Source: Cymbomonas tetramitiformis
Lineage: Eukaryota > Chlorophyta > Pyramimonadophyceae > Pyramimonadales > Pyramimonadaceae
DNA: 64,000 bases
Direction of reading: 5' to 3'
NCBI GenBank assembly: GCA_001247695.2
Contig: LGRX02026996.1
Location: 62,001 to 126,000 of the forward strand
Shown here piece by piece: positions 32,089-43,254 of this stretch. The notes beneath the pieces were generated by a model. The model saw nothing but the letters and a program-made list of their open reading frames with translations. It did not search any database and was not told the origin of the DNA. The first letter of the stretch is position 1; the number at the start of each line of letters is the position of its first letter. The position numbers and the translations under genes are program-made.

Positions 32089-35000
32089 GAGTCCACGGTG
32101 CTCGGCTGCGCAAATGGCCAGGTATACTCGTGCGGGCGGAACACCAATGGGGAGGCAGGGCACGGTGACAACAAGCCCAAGCCGGTCCTCGAGCTCGTGC
32201 ATGCTCTCCGAGGGGGGCCGCGCTCTCGTATCCGCCAGGTATCTCCTCAAGCGCATTGTCTGAGGAGTCTTCCCATGGAAGACGGCCTACAGCTGCTTCT
32301 TCCCCACTGCCCGCCGGCGTGCGGACCGGTGGTCCCCAGGAGGCCAGCCGGCATCAAGTGTGCAGGTTGGTGGTCCCCAGGAGGCCAGCCGGCACCGGGT
32401 GTGCGGGTTGGTGGTCCCCAGGAGGCCAGCCAGCACCAGGTGTGCGGGTGTTTCCCATCACATATTGCCTTGCACCCTTGATGTATCACCGCAGGGCAGC
32501 GGGCAACAGCGGAGGTGGGCGATGAGGCGTGGTGGCGGGGTGGAACAGGTGAGCGCCGGGCACAACTTCTGCATGCTGCTTTCGGGCGCGGGGGAGATTG
32601 TCTCGTGGGGGCTCAACGCACACGGCGAGCTCGGGCATGGTGACAAGACGGCGCGCAGCACCCCGGTGGTGATCCGCGCTCTCCAGGGCACCTCCGTGGC
32701 ACAGGTGGACCCCTAGATGCTCCTCTCGCCACACACACACGCGCGCGCCCATCCAGTGAGGCTCAGGGAGCTGAGGGGTGGTCATGCGCGTAGGCTTGGT
32801 GGTGGAGAGATGGCTCGCGCAGCTCGGGGGGCAGGGATGAGCCGAATTCAGGCAACAGTCAGCAGTGCGCCGGCGGTGTGGGTGCAGAGGGGCTCGGGTG
32901 GCTCAGTGAGGCTTAGGGGGTTCCCATTTTTCACTAGTGAGCTCCGGAGAATCCGGATAAGTGTCCCGAAGTGTGTGCTGAATCCTTTGATCCCCGGCGT
33001 GGGTACATAGTGCAGCCGGTCTTCTGCGGCTACGGGGTGCCAAAGGAGTCGGTCCAAGGATAAGCACAACACGCACACACTGTATCTGTCTTCTGTGGCT
33101 AGGGGGTGCCAAAGGAGTCAGTCCAAGGATACGCACACACACTTTATGGTCCAAGGATAAGCCACACACTTTGTGGTGAAGTAATGTCAAAGGAATCGGT
33201 CCAAGGATAAGCCACACACTTGCTTCCCTTACTTCCCCCTCCCGCCGCCGCCGCCATGTCTTTGTGAGTCAGCAACCTGAAGCATCAGCATCGCATCTCC
33301 TTGCTTCAGCTGTAAAACACTTGGTGTCCCCTCGGGGTGAGCTCCCACCGCGATTTAAATAAAGGGTCCCCCTTGTGCCCCGCTTGTTTTAAGTAAAGTA
33401 CCCAGGCCTGGTGCCCCTGTCTCTGGAGTAGAGGATTCTCCCAATACCCCGCCTGTTTTAAGTAAAGCACCCAGGCCTGGTGCCCCTGCCTCTGGAGTAG
33501 AGGATCCACGCCTTGTACCCCGCCTGTTTTAAGTGAAGCACCCAGGCCTGGTGCCCCTGTCGCTGGAGTACAGGATCCACGCCTTGTGCCCGGCCTGTTT
33601 CAAGTGAAGGACCCAGGCCTGGTGCCCCTGGAGGGTTGGAGTTGGAGCCACACAGGGCTGTGCGGTCAGAGAGGGCGTCCTCCGAGGAGGCGTGAGGCAA
33701 GGGGAGGGCGGGAGTGGTGGTGACTTGCTGCAGCTGTCAGCGGGTGGGAACCACGCGGTGGCAGTTACCCAACACGGGGAGATGTATGCCTGGGGGCACA
33801 ATGCGAACGGGCAGCTTGGACTTGGCCAGACGGTGAGCTACACTAAGCCACAAGTGGTGAAAGGGGACGCCTGGCGGCTGCTCTTCACGCGGCCCCACCA
33901 GGTGTGCTCACCCGCCTACACCCACCCTGCCCCCCCCCACAGGCTTCGACCACAAGGTGCTGGACAGTCTCTTGCATCTGAGCCAGCGAGGTCCTCTTTC
34001 CCGCTTCCGGGGGAGGCGGCCGAGCCCCTCGCAAGCGCATTCTGAAGCAAGAAACGGAGAATGTGGCATGGGGGACGCCTGAAGGGGGAGGAGCGCACAG
34101 GAGCATGCGCGAGGCGGTGACGGATGGCGCAAAGGGACGGGCTGCAGGTATCGTGCGGAAGTTTCCATACTCTTTTGGCGCTCGAGGACGGCTCGGTGGC
34201 CGTTTGGGGCAAGGGGATGCGCGGCGTGCTCGGCGGCCAGAGCTCCTCCGATGCCCTCGCCCCGCAGCTGGTGGAACCCCTGCGCACCCACAAGGTGAAG
34301 GACCCCTCCGCGGCAACCCTTGCTCTGCCATCCCCTCTCGTTCCCCTCTGTGCTCCAATGTTTCGAACCTGCGATCCGTGAGGAGGTGGTTAAGATGGAG
34401 AGGCGGGGGGTGACCACGCAAGCATGCGGGTTGCCGGTGCCCCTTCGCTGGGATCCTCCTCTCACGTAAAGGTCCGCGTATGTGTAACCGCACCTCCGTG
34501 AAACCCTGCAGCTCGCCGCAGCGGGGTATCCTAAGCCGGCGTCGGTTCGTGGAGTGGAATTCATCCGCTTGCGCGTGTGCGCTGCTCTCGCTTGCTCCAC
34601 GCTCGCCCTCGGTCAGTGCTAACTCCAGCCACGGAGACTTTTGTGCGCTCATTTCTGCGCTCGCCCTCGGTCAGTGCTAACTCCAGCCACGGAGACTTTT
34701 GTGTGCTCGTTTCTGCGCTCATGGGTACTGCCTCCGCCTTCAGGGTTGCTGGGTGGGCCTCTGGTTGTGCTTGCTTGGCGTTCTCTATGCGCACTCATCC
34801 ATGCATCGATTTGTCTTGCCACGGGGGCGTGGTACGGCCGGGCTGTAACGAGGATGGAAGGAAGATGGAGATTGAGCGCTTCGTCCATGGTGTGTACAGG
34901 TTGTGCATGTGGCGGCGGGGGCAAAGCATTGCATGGCACTGACGGCCGAGGGAGACGTCTACACCTGGGGGAGTAACGAGGATGGTGCCCTTGGGGTTGG

Positions 35001-37044
35001 GTCGTCCGAGGAGAGCGGCCCTCATGATTTTTCTTCATTCCCCCACGCTGTGCTCACCTCGTGCCGGGTGGTTCAGGTGTAGCAAACTCTCCACCCGAAC
35101 CCTTCGCTTCCAACCATCGATCACCTCTGTGGAGCCATGTTTGAATGCTGGACCCATAATTTATCGTCAATCGATGCAGCATATTCTGCCGCTGCCACTC
35201 GCAAGGGTACAGCGGAAGGCCTCTCATGCAGCATCCCTCCAACCGCGTGCCTTCGCCACTTTCTGCTTTGAAACCCGAACTGAAATGGCAGGGCAGTCCG
35301 CGCACAGTGAAGCAGAACTGCGGACTTTGGTTCAGAGGCACGGCGGCGTGGCTGTGTTGATCTGTGAGGAACGGTCTCTGGAGCAGATATCAGCGGGACG
35401 CGACTTCTCCCTGGCCATAACCGCCTTCGGCCTGCTGTACGCGTGGGGTACTAATTCGGTAAGTTCGGGATTGCGATAGCACGTGTGCATTTTGCTCCCT
35501 CTCCTGTGATTGGGCGTGCTGAAATCGATCAGATTGCAACAAGTAAAAGTCGACAAATCACTCTCCGGCATGCTGCCAACTGTGCCTGATCGCGGAGCCC
35601 CCGGCTCAGCATCTCCTGCACGGTGCCCTCAACACGCGCACCGCAACACAGAGGGCGTGAGAGTGTTCGGCCGTACGCGTTCTCTCCGTCGTGGCAGGGG
35701 ACAGCACACGTGGCTCGGCCCCGGACAGGCTGTTTTGCTGATGACTCATCTCGCTTGAATCGGTCGATGCTTGAGGCGCGTTGCGGGGTAACCTAACCCG
35801 TGCGCCAAGCGCGGCGCACTGATTGGGCAGCCCGGAAGTATGATACACGCCGGAGAGGGGGAGGTCTCGGCGCAGAATGGGGAGCTAGGCACTGGGGACT
35901 CGAGGCCTCGCGATACTCCGACCATGGTGACCGACTTCGAGTGTGACAGCGCCTCGGTGCTCATGGCGGCAGCCAAGCGGCAGTCCAGCAGCTTTGCGGA
36001 CCAGGCTAGCAAGCAGCATTGGACGTGTGGCCCCACTCCTCCCATTCCCTCATGTCCAGCATCGTCTCTGGCACCCATACGCAGCCAGTCATGTCGGATT
36101 CGGGAATGAATGACATTGTTGATCTGACGAGACATGAACATCTCCGATCATCATCGATAGCAAGCGGATCGATCCTCAACGATCACCTCAGTATCCCTCA
36201 CCGCACACCTCACTCCTCACCTCACCTCACCTCACCTCACCTCACCTCACCTCTCACCTCGCCTCGCCTCACCTCGCTCGCCTCACCTCACCTCGCCTCA
36301 CCTCGCACCTCGCGCCTCACCCCTCGCGCCTCACCCCTCGCGCCTCACTCCTCGCGTCTCACTCCCCGCGCCGCACTCCTCGCGCCTCACTCTCACGTCA
36401 CTCCTCACCTCGCAAAGCATGGACAACCTGCAACGCGTTTTGGGGGTTTTCAGTGTTTTGAGCGCATTATTATGCCAAATCTGCCAACCACGAGTGTTTA
36501 AAATGTTTGTAAATGAAAGGAGTGGCTGTGTAAGTTTGCAATGTGTGCGATCGGATCAGGAAATTCGCAAGCCGCGAAGCAGAAGGGAGCAGTAGCCTGA
36601 ACTGGCAGAGGATTAAGGTCGGTGGCCCAGGCAGCTCCGTGACTCATGCAGATGCCGAGCAAGAATGATGTCAGTCTGGGGCAATGCTTCCAATTGAGTG
36701 CCTCGATCTTTGGAAGGCCTTCCGGAAGGCTGCCGAAGTGGGACGAGGTCCAACCTCTCAGAAATTACAAATCGTAAACGTCTTGCGGTCAGGCGGATTT
36801 ATGGCCTGTGATTGCCCCCCAGAGCTCGAAGGGCATTCATGGTGTGAGCGCATTGATTGGCATTTCTTGACACAAGGTGCACATATGTGTTTTCGCAGGA
36901 CGTCGTGGCAGGGCACACGATGTCGATGTACGTGGCTTACAATGGAGACCTGTACACTTGTGGGACAAACTCAAATGGGGAGCTTGGGCATGGAGATACT
37001 CGGATGCGCCGCACTGCCTCTGTGGTACAAAATTTGCGTGCTAG
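32089..37044 (+). CDS. RCC1-type seven-bladed propeller, intron-rich
   Basis: Seven RCC1 repeats in order, each with a Gly-rich core such as SAGxxH then WGxNxxGxLGxGD. Exons inferred: 32089-32238, 32549-32704, 33734-33901, 34148-34294, 34900-35076, 35387-35458 plus 35876 onward (one blade split after WGTNS), and 36899-37044. All start in phase 0, and most borders are clean AG/GT. Sample cores are YSCGRNTNGEAGHGD, VSWGLNAHGELGHGD, YAWGHNANGQLGLG and YTCGTNSNGELGHGD. Seven blades is the full RCC1 number. RCC1 folds act in Ran exchange, chromatin binding or ubiquitin-related scaffolds; here an upstream F-box on the same strand favours a substrate-binding propeller. The 3' end after the last blade is not defined. 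Confidence 0.8.
32330..32455. repeat. 41-bp repeat, three copies
   Basis: TGGTCCCCAGGAGGCCAGCC recurs at 32330, 32371 and 32412, in the intron between RCC1 blades 1 and 2. Confidence 0.9.
32970..33225. repeat. Dispersed repeat, copy related to 52.05 kb
   Basis: Begins TGAATCCTTTGATCCCCGG, then GGGTACATAG and degenerate units with CCAAAGGAGTC and GTCCAAGGATAAG. The same opening and unit theme occur at 52046-52560. It lies in the intron between RCC1 blades 2 and 3. Confidence 0.75.
33330..33640. repeat. 69-71-bp minisatellite, four copies
   Basis: CCCAGGCCTGGTGCCCCTG recurs at 33401, 33470, 33541 and 33612, with CTGTTTTAAGTAAAG before it. It lies in an intron of the RCC1 gene, just before blade 3. 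Confidence 0.9.
34600..34716. repeat. 58-bp tandem duplication
   Basis: CGCTCGCCCTCGGTCAGTGC and the following 38 bases occur twice in a row, in the intron between blades 4 and 5. Confidence 0.9.
36195..36420. repeat. (CTCAC)n / CTCGC-rich low-complexity tract
   Basis: A pure CTCAC run is followed by degenerate CTCGCGCCTCAC units, all pyrimidine-rich on the plus strand. It lies in the intron before blade 7. Confidence 0.9.
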
Positions 37045-38800
37045 GTACGCTTGAAATTTGCAGATTACTTCACCCAAGTCTATATTCGTCCTTCGGGTGC
37101 ATGTATTGAAGGCAAAGCAGTGGCTCAGGGTTGCGGAGAAGGTGTATTGAATGGCAGGTGGCTGAATGACCAAAGGAGCGGCAACACTGGATATGTAGTG
37201 TCTAGAAAGTAGTTGTTCCTTCAATCGCGAATTCACAATGGGAAGGGTCGAATGCTGATCCACTCCTCATGGACAGTGTCCATGGCTGTTCATTGTGATG
37301 CGAAAGTATCTGACGACGGGATGAGCCGGAATGGTATCAATATGATATGACCCCGTTATATTTTGCTCTGAAATTTCTGATGACGGTAAGGATTGGTACG
37401 GGCGTCATTAGGGTATGACTACGTGATGCCTACATAAGACACGAACTGCAATAGGTATGATATGCATGGAACGCCTTTGTGAATGTGACAAACATAATAA
37501 AATGAAATATCGCAGCTGCATGGATAATTTGCTGAAGCATACACATGTAGTAAGGACTAATGAAATAAAATTTGGAACCTCGTTGATGGTGGTTGCAACC
37601 ACACGACCTTATTTTGCAGGATGGAGGATCCTGCTTTGGATGGAGGATGAGCTTTGTCACAGCCTCAATAGTTAGTAACAACGTAGTGCGGATCTGTGTC
37701 ACTGTCACTCTGAACCCGAAGTACTTTGCGCTTGTTTAAATGCAAATGTGATAGCGAGTGTATAACTATTGATGATGCAGAACACGTGCGAATTCCTCAT
37801 CGGATGATGTCTGCATGCTCCTTATTTTATCATGATGTTCGTGTGAAGCAATATACTTGAGCTAGGGATAAAAGACCGGAACGGAATAACTTGATAAGTT
37901 AAGAAACATAACGGCTGTCCCGAACTTATCTCGGAGTCGTGCCTAGGGTTTACAGCTATGCCTGATGACTGTCGGAGTCATAGTCTGGTACTAATGTACG
38001 GCTAGGGACTACCTACTTGGGGTCTGATCGGAGACCATAATAATGCCACCCCTAGGCGGCAAATCTAACATATTCAGTGCGAAGTGCTCAGCACACCTGG
38101 TGGCTTCATACGGTCCAAAGAAACACACATAGACTCCTTTACTACTATGAGCGCATTCCTACGTACCAACCATACCGTTGATGTTCTCGTTCGTGTTCGC
38201 GTGTCGACGTGGAGGTGTGCAACTGCTTCAAGATGTGTTCCTTCTTAACAAAGTGGGTCGTCGTGTGTTCGTGTCCCGAACATCCTCGTAGTAGCCGTCG
38301 GTGAGAGTGCGGTCCAAAAACTTATCTCTAGGCAAGTGGACCTTCCAATCCGGCTTCTGGAACTCAAACACCCCGCCAAGGGTGAAAGGAGCCATCGCCA
38401 AAGGGGCAACGATACCGCCGCATGGGGGGGGATGTTGAAGGCGGCTTGGTCCACGATGTTCGGTCGTGCATCAAAGCACCGCCCTCTCCTCGCCCGCCGT
38501 CTCAACGCTAGGCACCTCCATCCCCACTGTGGACTACGTACTTCACCTTGTTCACCACATATCGCGATAAAGCGCATTGAAGTACTTGATGCCATGCGTG
38601 TACAATATGTTGTATAGGCTACGCATGCTACAGTCGGAACCCCTGCCCCTATAATGGATCTAACACCTTAGCACGCGTCCCTCAACAATCGATTCTCACT
38701 CGTATTCCCACGAGGAGCATGCGAGTAGCGACATCGTAGTGCACGCATGCCCCTCGTAAGAGAGAAATATCGTAGAATGCATTTGAAGTTATGAGCAATT
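37045..38800. other. Gene-poor AT-rich region, possible LTR relic
   Basis: No gene recognised. The stretch near 37900-38070, containing GACCATAATAATGCCACC, weakly recalls the end of the gag-only LTR (GCCCATAATAACTAAGCC) and may be a diverged solo LTR; I could not define ends. A 116-codon minus-strand frame (38245-38595) has no domain. Confidence 0.35.
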
Positions 38801-40105
38801 CTTTCAATTTCCGAGACGAACTACTAAAGAAAACGGTGTATTGCAGAAACGTAATTCCTGGAAAATCGGCTGTACGTCGGTTTTTGCAAGATAGCCACTT
38901 TGCAAGTTACACACGGAGGGCCTACCGGAGCGTCGACGCCGTCCGCTGGATAAACCGAGGGCCTACCGGAGCGTCGATGTTATCCGTTGCCGCTCGACTT
39001 CCGGATGACATGGAGACAAGAGACTTTGGCGGTCAACGTGGATGGGCTGGGGTGATGCGCGTCATCAGAGATCGGCATTTGAGGACGATTCGTGCTGAGT
39101 GTGCTGGCGGGGATGGGCTGGGTCGGCGGATGGAATCAGACACCCAGAAGGTGGGTTGCGATGCAATGGCGCTGGCAGGCTGGCGGCGGCCCTCCAGGCC
39201 CTCGAGGTCCAGCCTGGAAAGCTTGATATCACTGGTGAGTAGCGCGGGGGTGGGCTCAGGGGTTGCCGCGATGCGCCTGCGGAGCGTGGTAGTTATGAGG
39301 GGGGCGCATAACGGCCGGCTGGGTGGGGGCACCGCAGAGACAGGGGCGGAGGGCGCCAGAGTTGATTAGAGGGGAGGGGTGCGGGTCTGCTGTGTGCGGG
39401 GGAGGGACGCGCGAGGGAGGCCAACGCATGCAATAGCATAGGAGAGGACAGCGCAGCAACGCCCGTGAAGGTGCTGACGGCCTCCATAAGCTCCTGCAAC
39501 TTACGACCAATCATAAGAAGGCGGAGAGTAGTGAAGCGTACGCGCAGCGCTGCTGAGAACGTCACCAAGCCCTCGGGTGCGCGCTGAGCGGTGGCGAGTG
39601 ACGCACAGGCAGCGGCGGGTGGTGCCGAGAGCGATCGGCGGGCGAGGTGGGGGGCACACGCGGAGCGGTGTTGGGACGGGCGGGAGGTGGAAGGCAGACA
39701 GTGATATCGGAGGTGCCGCACCGGCCGGAGCTGCAAGAGGCACTGGCAGCCCCTGGCTGCGAGCGTTGGCAGCTTAGCACTGACTAAACGTACAACAGTG
39801 GGATGGGGTTGGTGCGGTGGTATGAGGCGCATCCGAGGGCTGCGAGCGGTTCGTGAGGACTCAATGCAGCGGTGACGATCGTAGAGACAAGCGCAGATGG
39901 CACCGGGGCGGACACGTCTTAGGGGAGCGATAGTGATGATGTGCGCATGCCCTGTGTGCGCCCCCCGCAGACCATCTGCCCCACGCGGTCGGTCTCGCCC
40001 GCTCCTGCTGCACAACCCCCACTGACTCCCCATGGCGCACAATGGCCGTGGCGCGTCTGCCAGCGAGGCGCATCGAGACCTGATTCGGTGCGGTCGGAAT
40101 TGTAA
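38801..40105. other. Uncertain GC-rich stretch before F-box exon
   Basis: Contains a short duplicated phrase GAGGGCCTACCGGAGCGTCGA at about 38916 and 38957. A plausible exon near 39150-39236 is bounded by CAG and GTGAGT, but its frame cannot be fixed. The long minus-strand frame (39293-40474) is judged a composition artefact. Confidence 0.3.
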
Positions 40106-43100
40106 ATGTGCTCGATGCCGTGCATCAGGCATGGGCGACGCAGCGGGGGAGACGCGCCACGCCGCCAGCGAGCATGCGAGCTCCAGCGGCGATGGCGTGT
40201 GCGCAACGAGGCACCAGACGACCATAGCTACCGAGCGGAGGAAGAGGGCTTGGTGGCGGTGATTGGTGAGGCGCTGTTTACGCGAGTGTTGACCAATCCG
40301 GAGCTCTCCCTGCGTGACCTCGCGCGTATGGCGCGTGTGGCGCGCGCCTGGGCCGGGGTGGCGAACACCGCTCTCGCGCTCTGGGCCCTGGCGGCGCACG
40401 CATCCGACCTCCGCGCCTGCCGGAGCCTCGATCCTCGCAGCTGCCGCGGTGTCTCCAGCGGTGTCTCTTGCCACTCTCTCGGAACTGCCCGCTCAGATTT
40501 CTGCATGCACGCCAAGGCGCTCGCTGTGCCTTTTGAGCCGGACGCCGTACTACGGCAAGTCGCAAGCAGCGCCTCACGCCGCAACGCTGTCATCGATGCT
40601 CCTGCGAGAGTGCGTCACCGCGCGGACCGCTGCGCTCCAGGTGCGGGAAGTCCCCTTTGATGGACGCGCGTCCGCGCGACGTATTTGTGCAGTGCATGCG
40701 CTTCCAGGAGCAAGTCGGACTCCCGCGCCGGAGCCCCTTGTGGATGGGCGTCTTTTGAAGCGCGCTCGGGCTGTCCTTGGCGCTGTGTCCCCTGTGTCCG
40801 GCGTTTAGATCTGCGTTCGATTACGCAAGTGGCACGCCGGCGGTAATTCATTGCGCGTGCGCGCGACGCCGCATGCGAAGCCGGCGCCGGCGGTGATTCA
40901 TTGGGCGTGCGCGCGACGCCGCATGAGAAGACGCGTTGTGCATCTCAGGTGCTTGGCAACCTCGGCGAGATTGCACTGTCGCATGTGGGGGCAATGGGGG
41001 CACTGCTCGAGGACATTCACGACACGGCACTCGACAGGATGCCCGCAGAGGATTGCCCAGCTGACTACGCTATTGTGATCTCCGGCGAGCGATTTGCCGT
41101 GCTAAATGCAATCTGGGTGCTGGCGCCGGTCGATTGCTCCAGACGCTTTATCTGATCCGAAGGCTGCTCTCCATCCACACCTCGTTAACCCCTAACCCGC
41201 TGCTGGAATTACTCGCAAAAAATAGTCGTTTTACAAATGCGACACGTTTATAGTCTATGATATCTCGGCAAGTGTACGCGATTCCACATATGTTTAACAC
41301 CTCGTAAAATGTCATTTTGAGCTATCGCATGCATGCATATATAATATATGCGCCGATATATCGCTGATATACAAGCAAAAAAACACGCTTTTCAGGAATC
41401 GAAAATTCGAGTGATCGAAAAGTGAGTCCGCACAATCGCTTACTCGAGTACTAGGTCACCCCACTATCATAAAACAATCGCCCATAGTGTTGTTTTGAAA
41501 TGTTTAACTAGTTGGGGGCTTAAAAGCATCAATATATCGATATCAGGGCGAAATATGGTGAAACAAACACCAAAAAAACAGAAAAAAACATCAGTTTTCT
41601 AATGTTTCCCATACTTAAGACCATTTTGGGTGTTTTCCTGGAGAAAATGAGTATTAGAAGAGTATATGTGGCCTACGCGAGTGCACACCAATCAAATACG
41701 ACAGCAAACACTAAACAAATGCATACCTGCCGATGGTCTACATGTGTTTACATGTGTTCCACGATTTTACGCACTTTAGGACTATTTTTATTCAAAAGCC
41801 ACCAAATGAAAATGACAACTCGCAGGATTTTCCGTATGTTATAGTTGCACGTAAGTGAGATATATAGCTTTGATATATATGCAGAGTAGGTTATCGAGCC
41901 TTGGGGATGCATATGCACACAGCCTTGTAAAGCTTGGATGGGCGATTCCGACAAGTTTCGTCGCCGCAAGTGGCCGATTTGTGACTTTAAAAGCAAGTCG
42001 CTTGTTAGGATATCCTAACGCACAGCGGAGGAGGGGTTAATCCAGCCCTTCGATCCAAATGCCTGCAGTGCGGTGACGACCTGGTGAGCATGGTTTCGCT
42101 GCTGCAGATGTCCAATTTGGGGGACAGCCTCACAGTGCTCTAGGTAGAGGAGATAGCGCAGCCTACCTAGAGGATGCCTGCTGGTACCTGAGGTGGTCGA
42201 CAGTGTGTGCGCTGGATGGTCTAGGCCCTCGGAAGATTGCTCCACACCTGCCAAGGGTGGCGGAGCTGGTGGGAGATTTGTGCAGCGTGGTGGGTGTTGC
42301 TGCGATGACGGCCATATAATCAAGGCCGCATATCAAGGGCTTGCCGCTCCGCTCGCGCGGATCTTGGCAGAGCAGTACTTCAGGCGGTACGCGTACGACG
42401 AGCCCGACTTCGAGGACCAGCCGTTCCTCGAGTATCCCGACGAGTATGTCTACGAGCTGCTGCGAGTCTTGAGGATGATCACACATAGGGGGGGGCGCCG
42501 AGGCCCATCTCGGTGGCCTCCTTGCGACCTTCGGAGACTTTCTTGTAGCTGACAAGTGCGACGTTGTTACCTTGGATTTAGTGATGGAGGTGCTGGAGCC
42601 GCTAGAGGACCTCAGTGGGCTTTCTTCACGCGCCGCGCAGCTTGTCGACTTCCTCAGTTGGGAGAGCAGTGAGTACGACGACTTACGGAGCTCCGTGCAG
42701 CAAAAATCGTGGGTACTCTCGGGCGGCATGTGAAAATCGACGATGTCGTTGCAATTCTGGGATCCGACGAAGACGAGGTAAATCGGTCTGCCGATAATGC
42801 CATGGCCGAGCTCGCACAGTATGTCCAGGCTTCCCACATAGAGAAAGTGGCGTGCCTGTTACAGCCTGGGAGTACGCCTGCAACGAAAGTGTCGGCCTTA
42901 AACGTGTTGAGACGCCACCAAGATCTACTTACAGCTCCGCAGGTGGCGGCCATGGTGGCGTGTCTCGACCCGTCGGAGGAGGATACGTGAATGGAGTGGA
43001 ATGCTGTGCAGTATGCAGCCGAAGAAGCACTGCAAGAAATTGGAGACGCCGCGGAGTCGCAATTCGAGGCCCGTCTGTGCCCTGGCCAAAAGCAAAGACA

Positions 43101-43186
43101 CGCAAGTGCGGAGTGCGGCAAAAAGGTGCTCGGGAGCATACATACTCCAGCTGCGAGGTCAAGCATATATACTACTCAAGCATTAG
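40106..43186 (+). pseudogene. F-box / HEAT-like repeat gene, apparently disrupted
   Basis: The frame at 40245-40395 reads FTRVLTNPELSLRDLARMAR then VARAW and LWALAA, resembling an F-box. Downstream pieces look like HEAT/ARM helices. 40949 onward, after CTCAG, has VLGNLGEIALSHVGAMGALL. About 42360-42480 has FRRYAYDEPDFEDQPFLEYP. 42709-42990 has ADNAMAELAQYVQ and LTAPQVAAMVACL. 42991-43186 has AAEEALQEIGDAAE and, after a frame change, ALAKSKDTQVRSAAKRC. An in-frame TGA at 42988-42990 and the frame change suggest decay, though unseen introns are possible. It ends where the Gypsy element begins, so insertion may have broken it. HEAT proteins usually act as scaffolds. Confidence 0.45.
41160..42000. 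other. AT-rich stretch, possible intron or insertion
   Basis: Markedly AT-rich between two blocks of HEAT-like exons, with ATATAT runs and no ORF of interest. Ends with inverted repeats were not found. Confidence 0.4.
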
Positions 43187-43254
43187 TGGTCATACTACAC
43201 GTACACAGATTGGACGCAGTGACAATGACGGCACATGATTAATAATACCGAAAG

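Noticed and set aside
33885..34652. A 255-codon minus-strand frame
   Set aside because: It lies antisense to RCC1 blade 4 and flanking introns; the sense strand has clear blade motifs and splice sites.
39293..40474. A 393-codon minus-strand open frame
   Set aside because: It runs opposite the F-box exon, is rich in Arg/Pro/Ala/Ser as GC-rich antisense frames are, and shows no domain.
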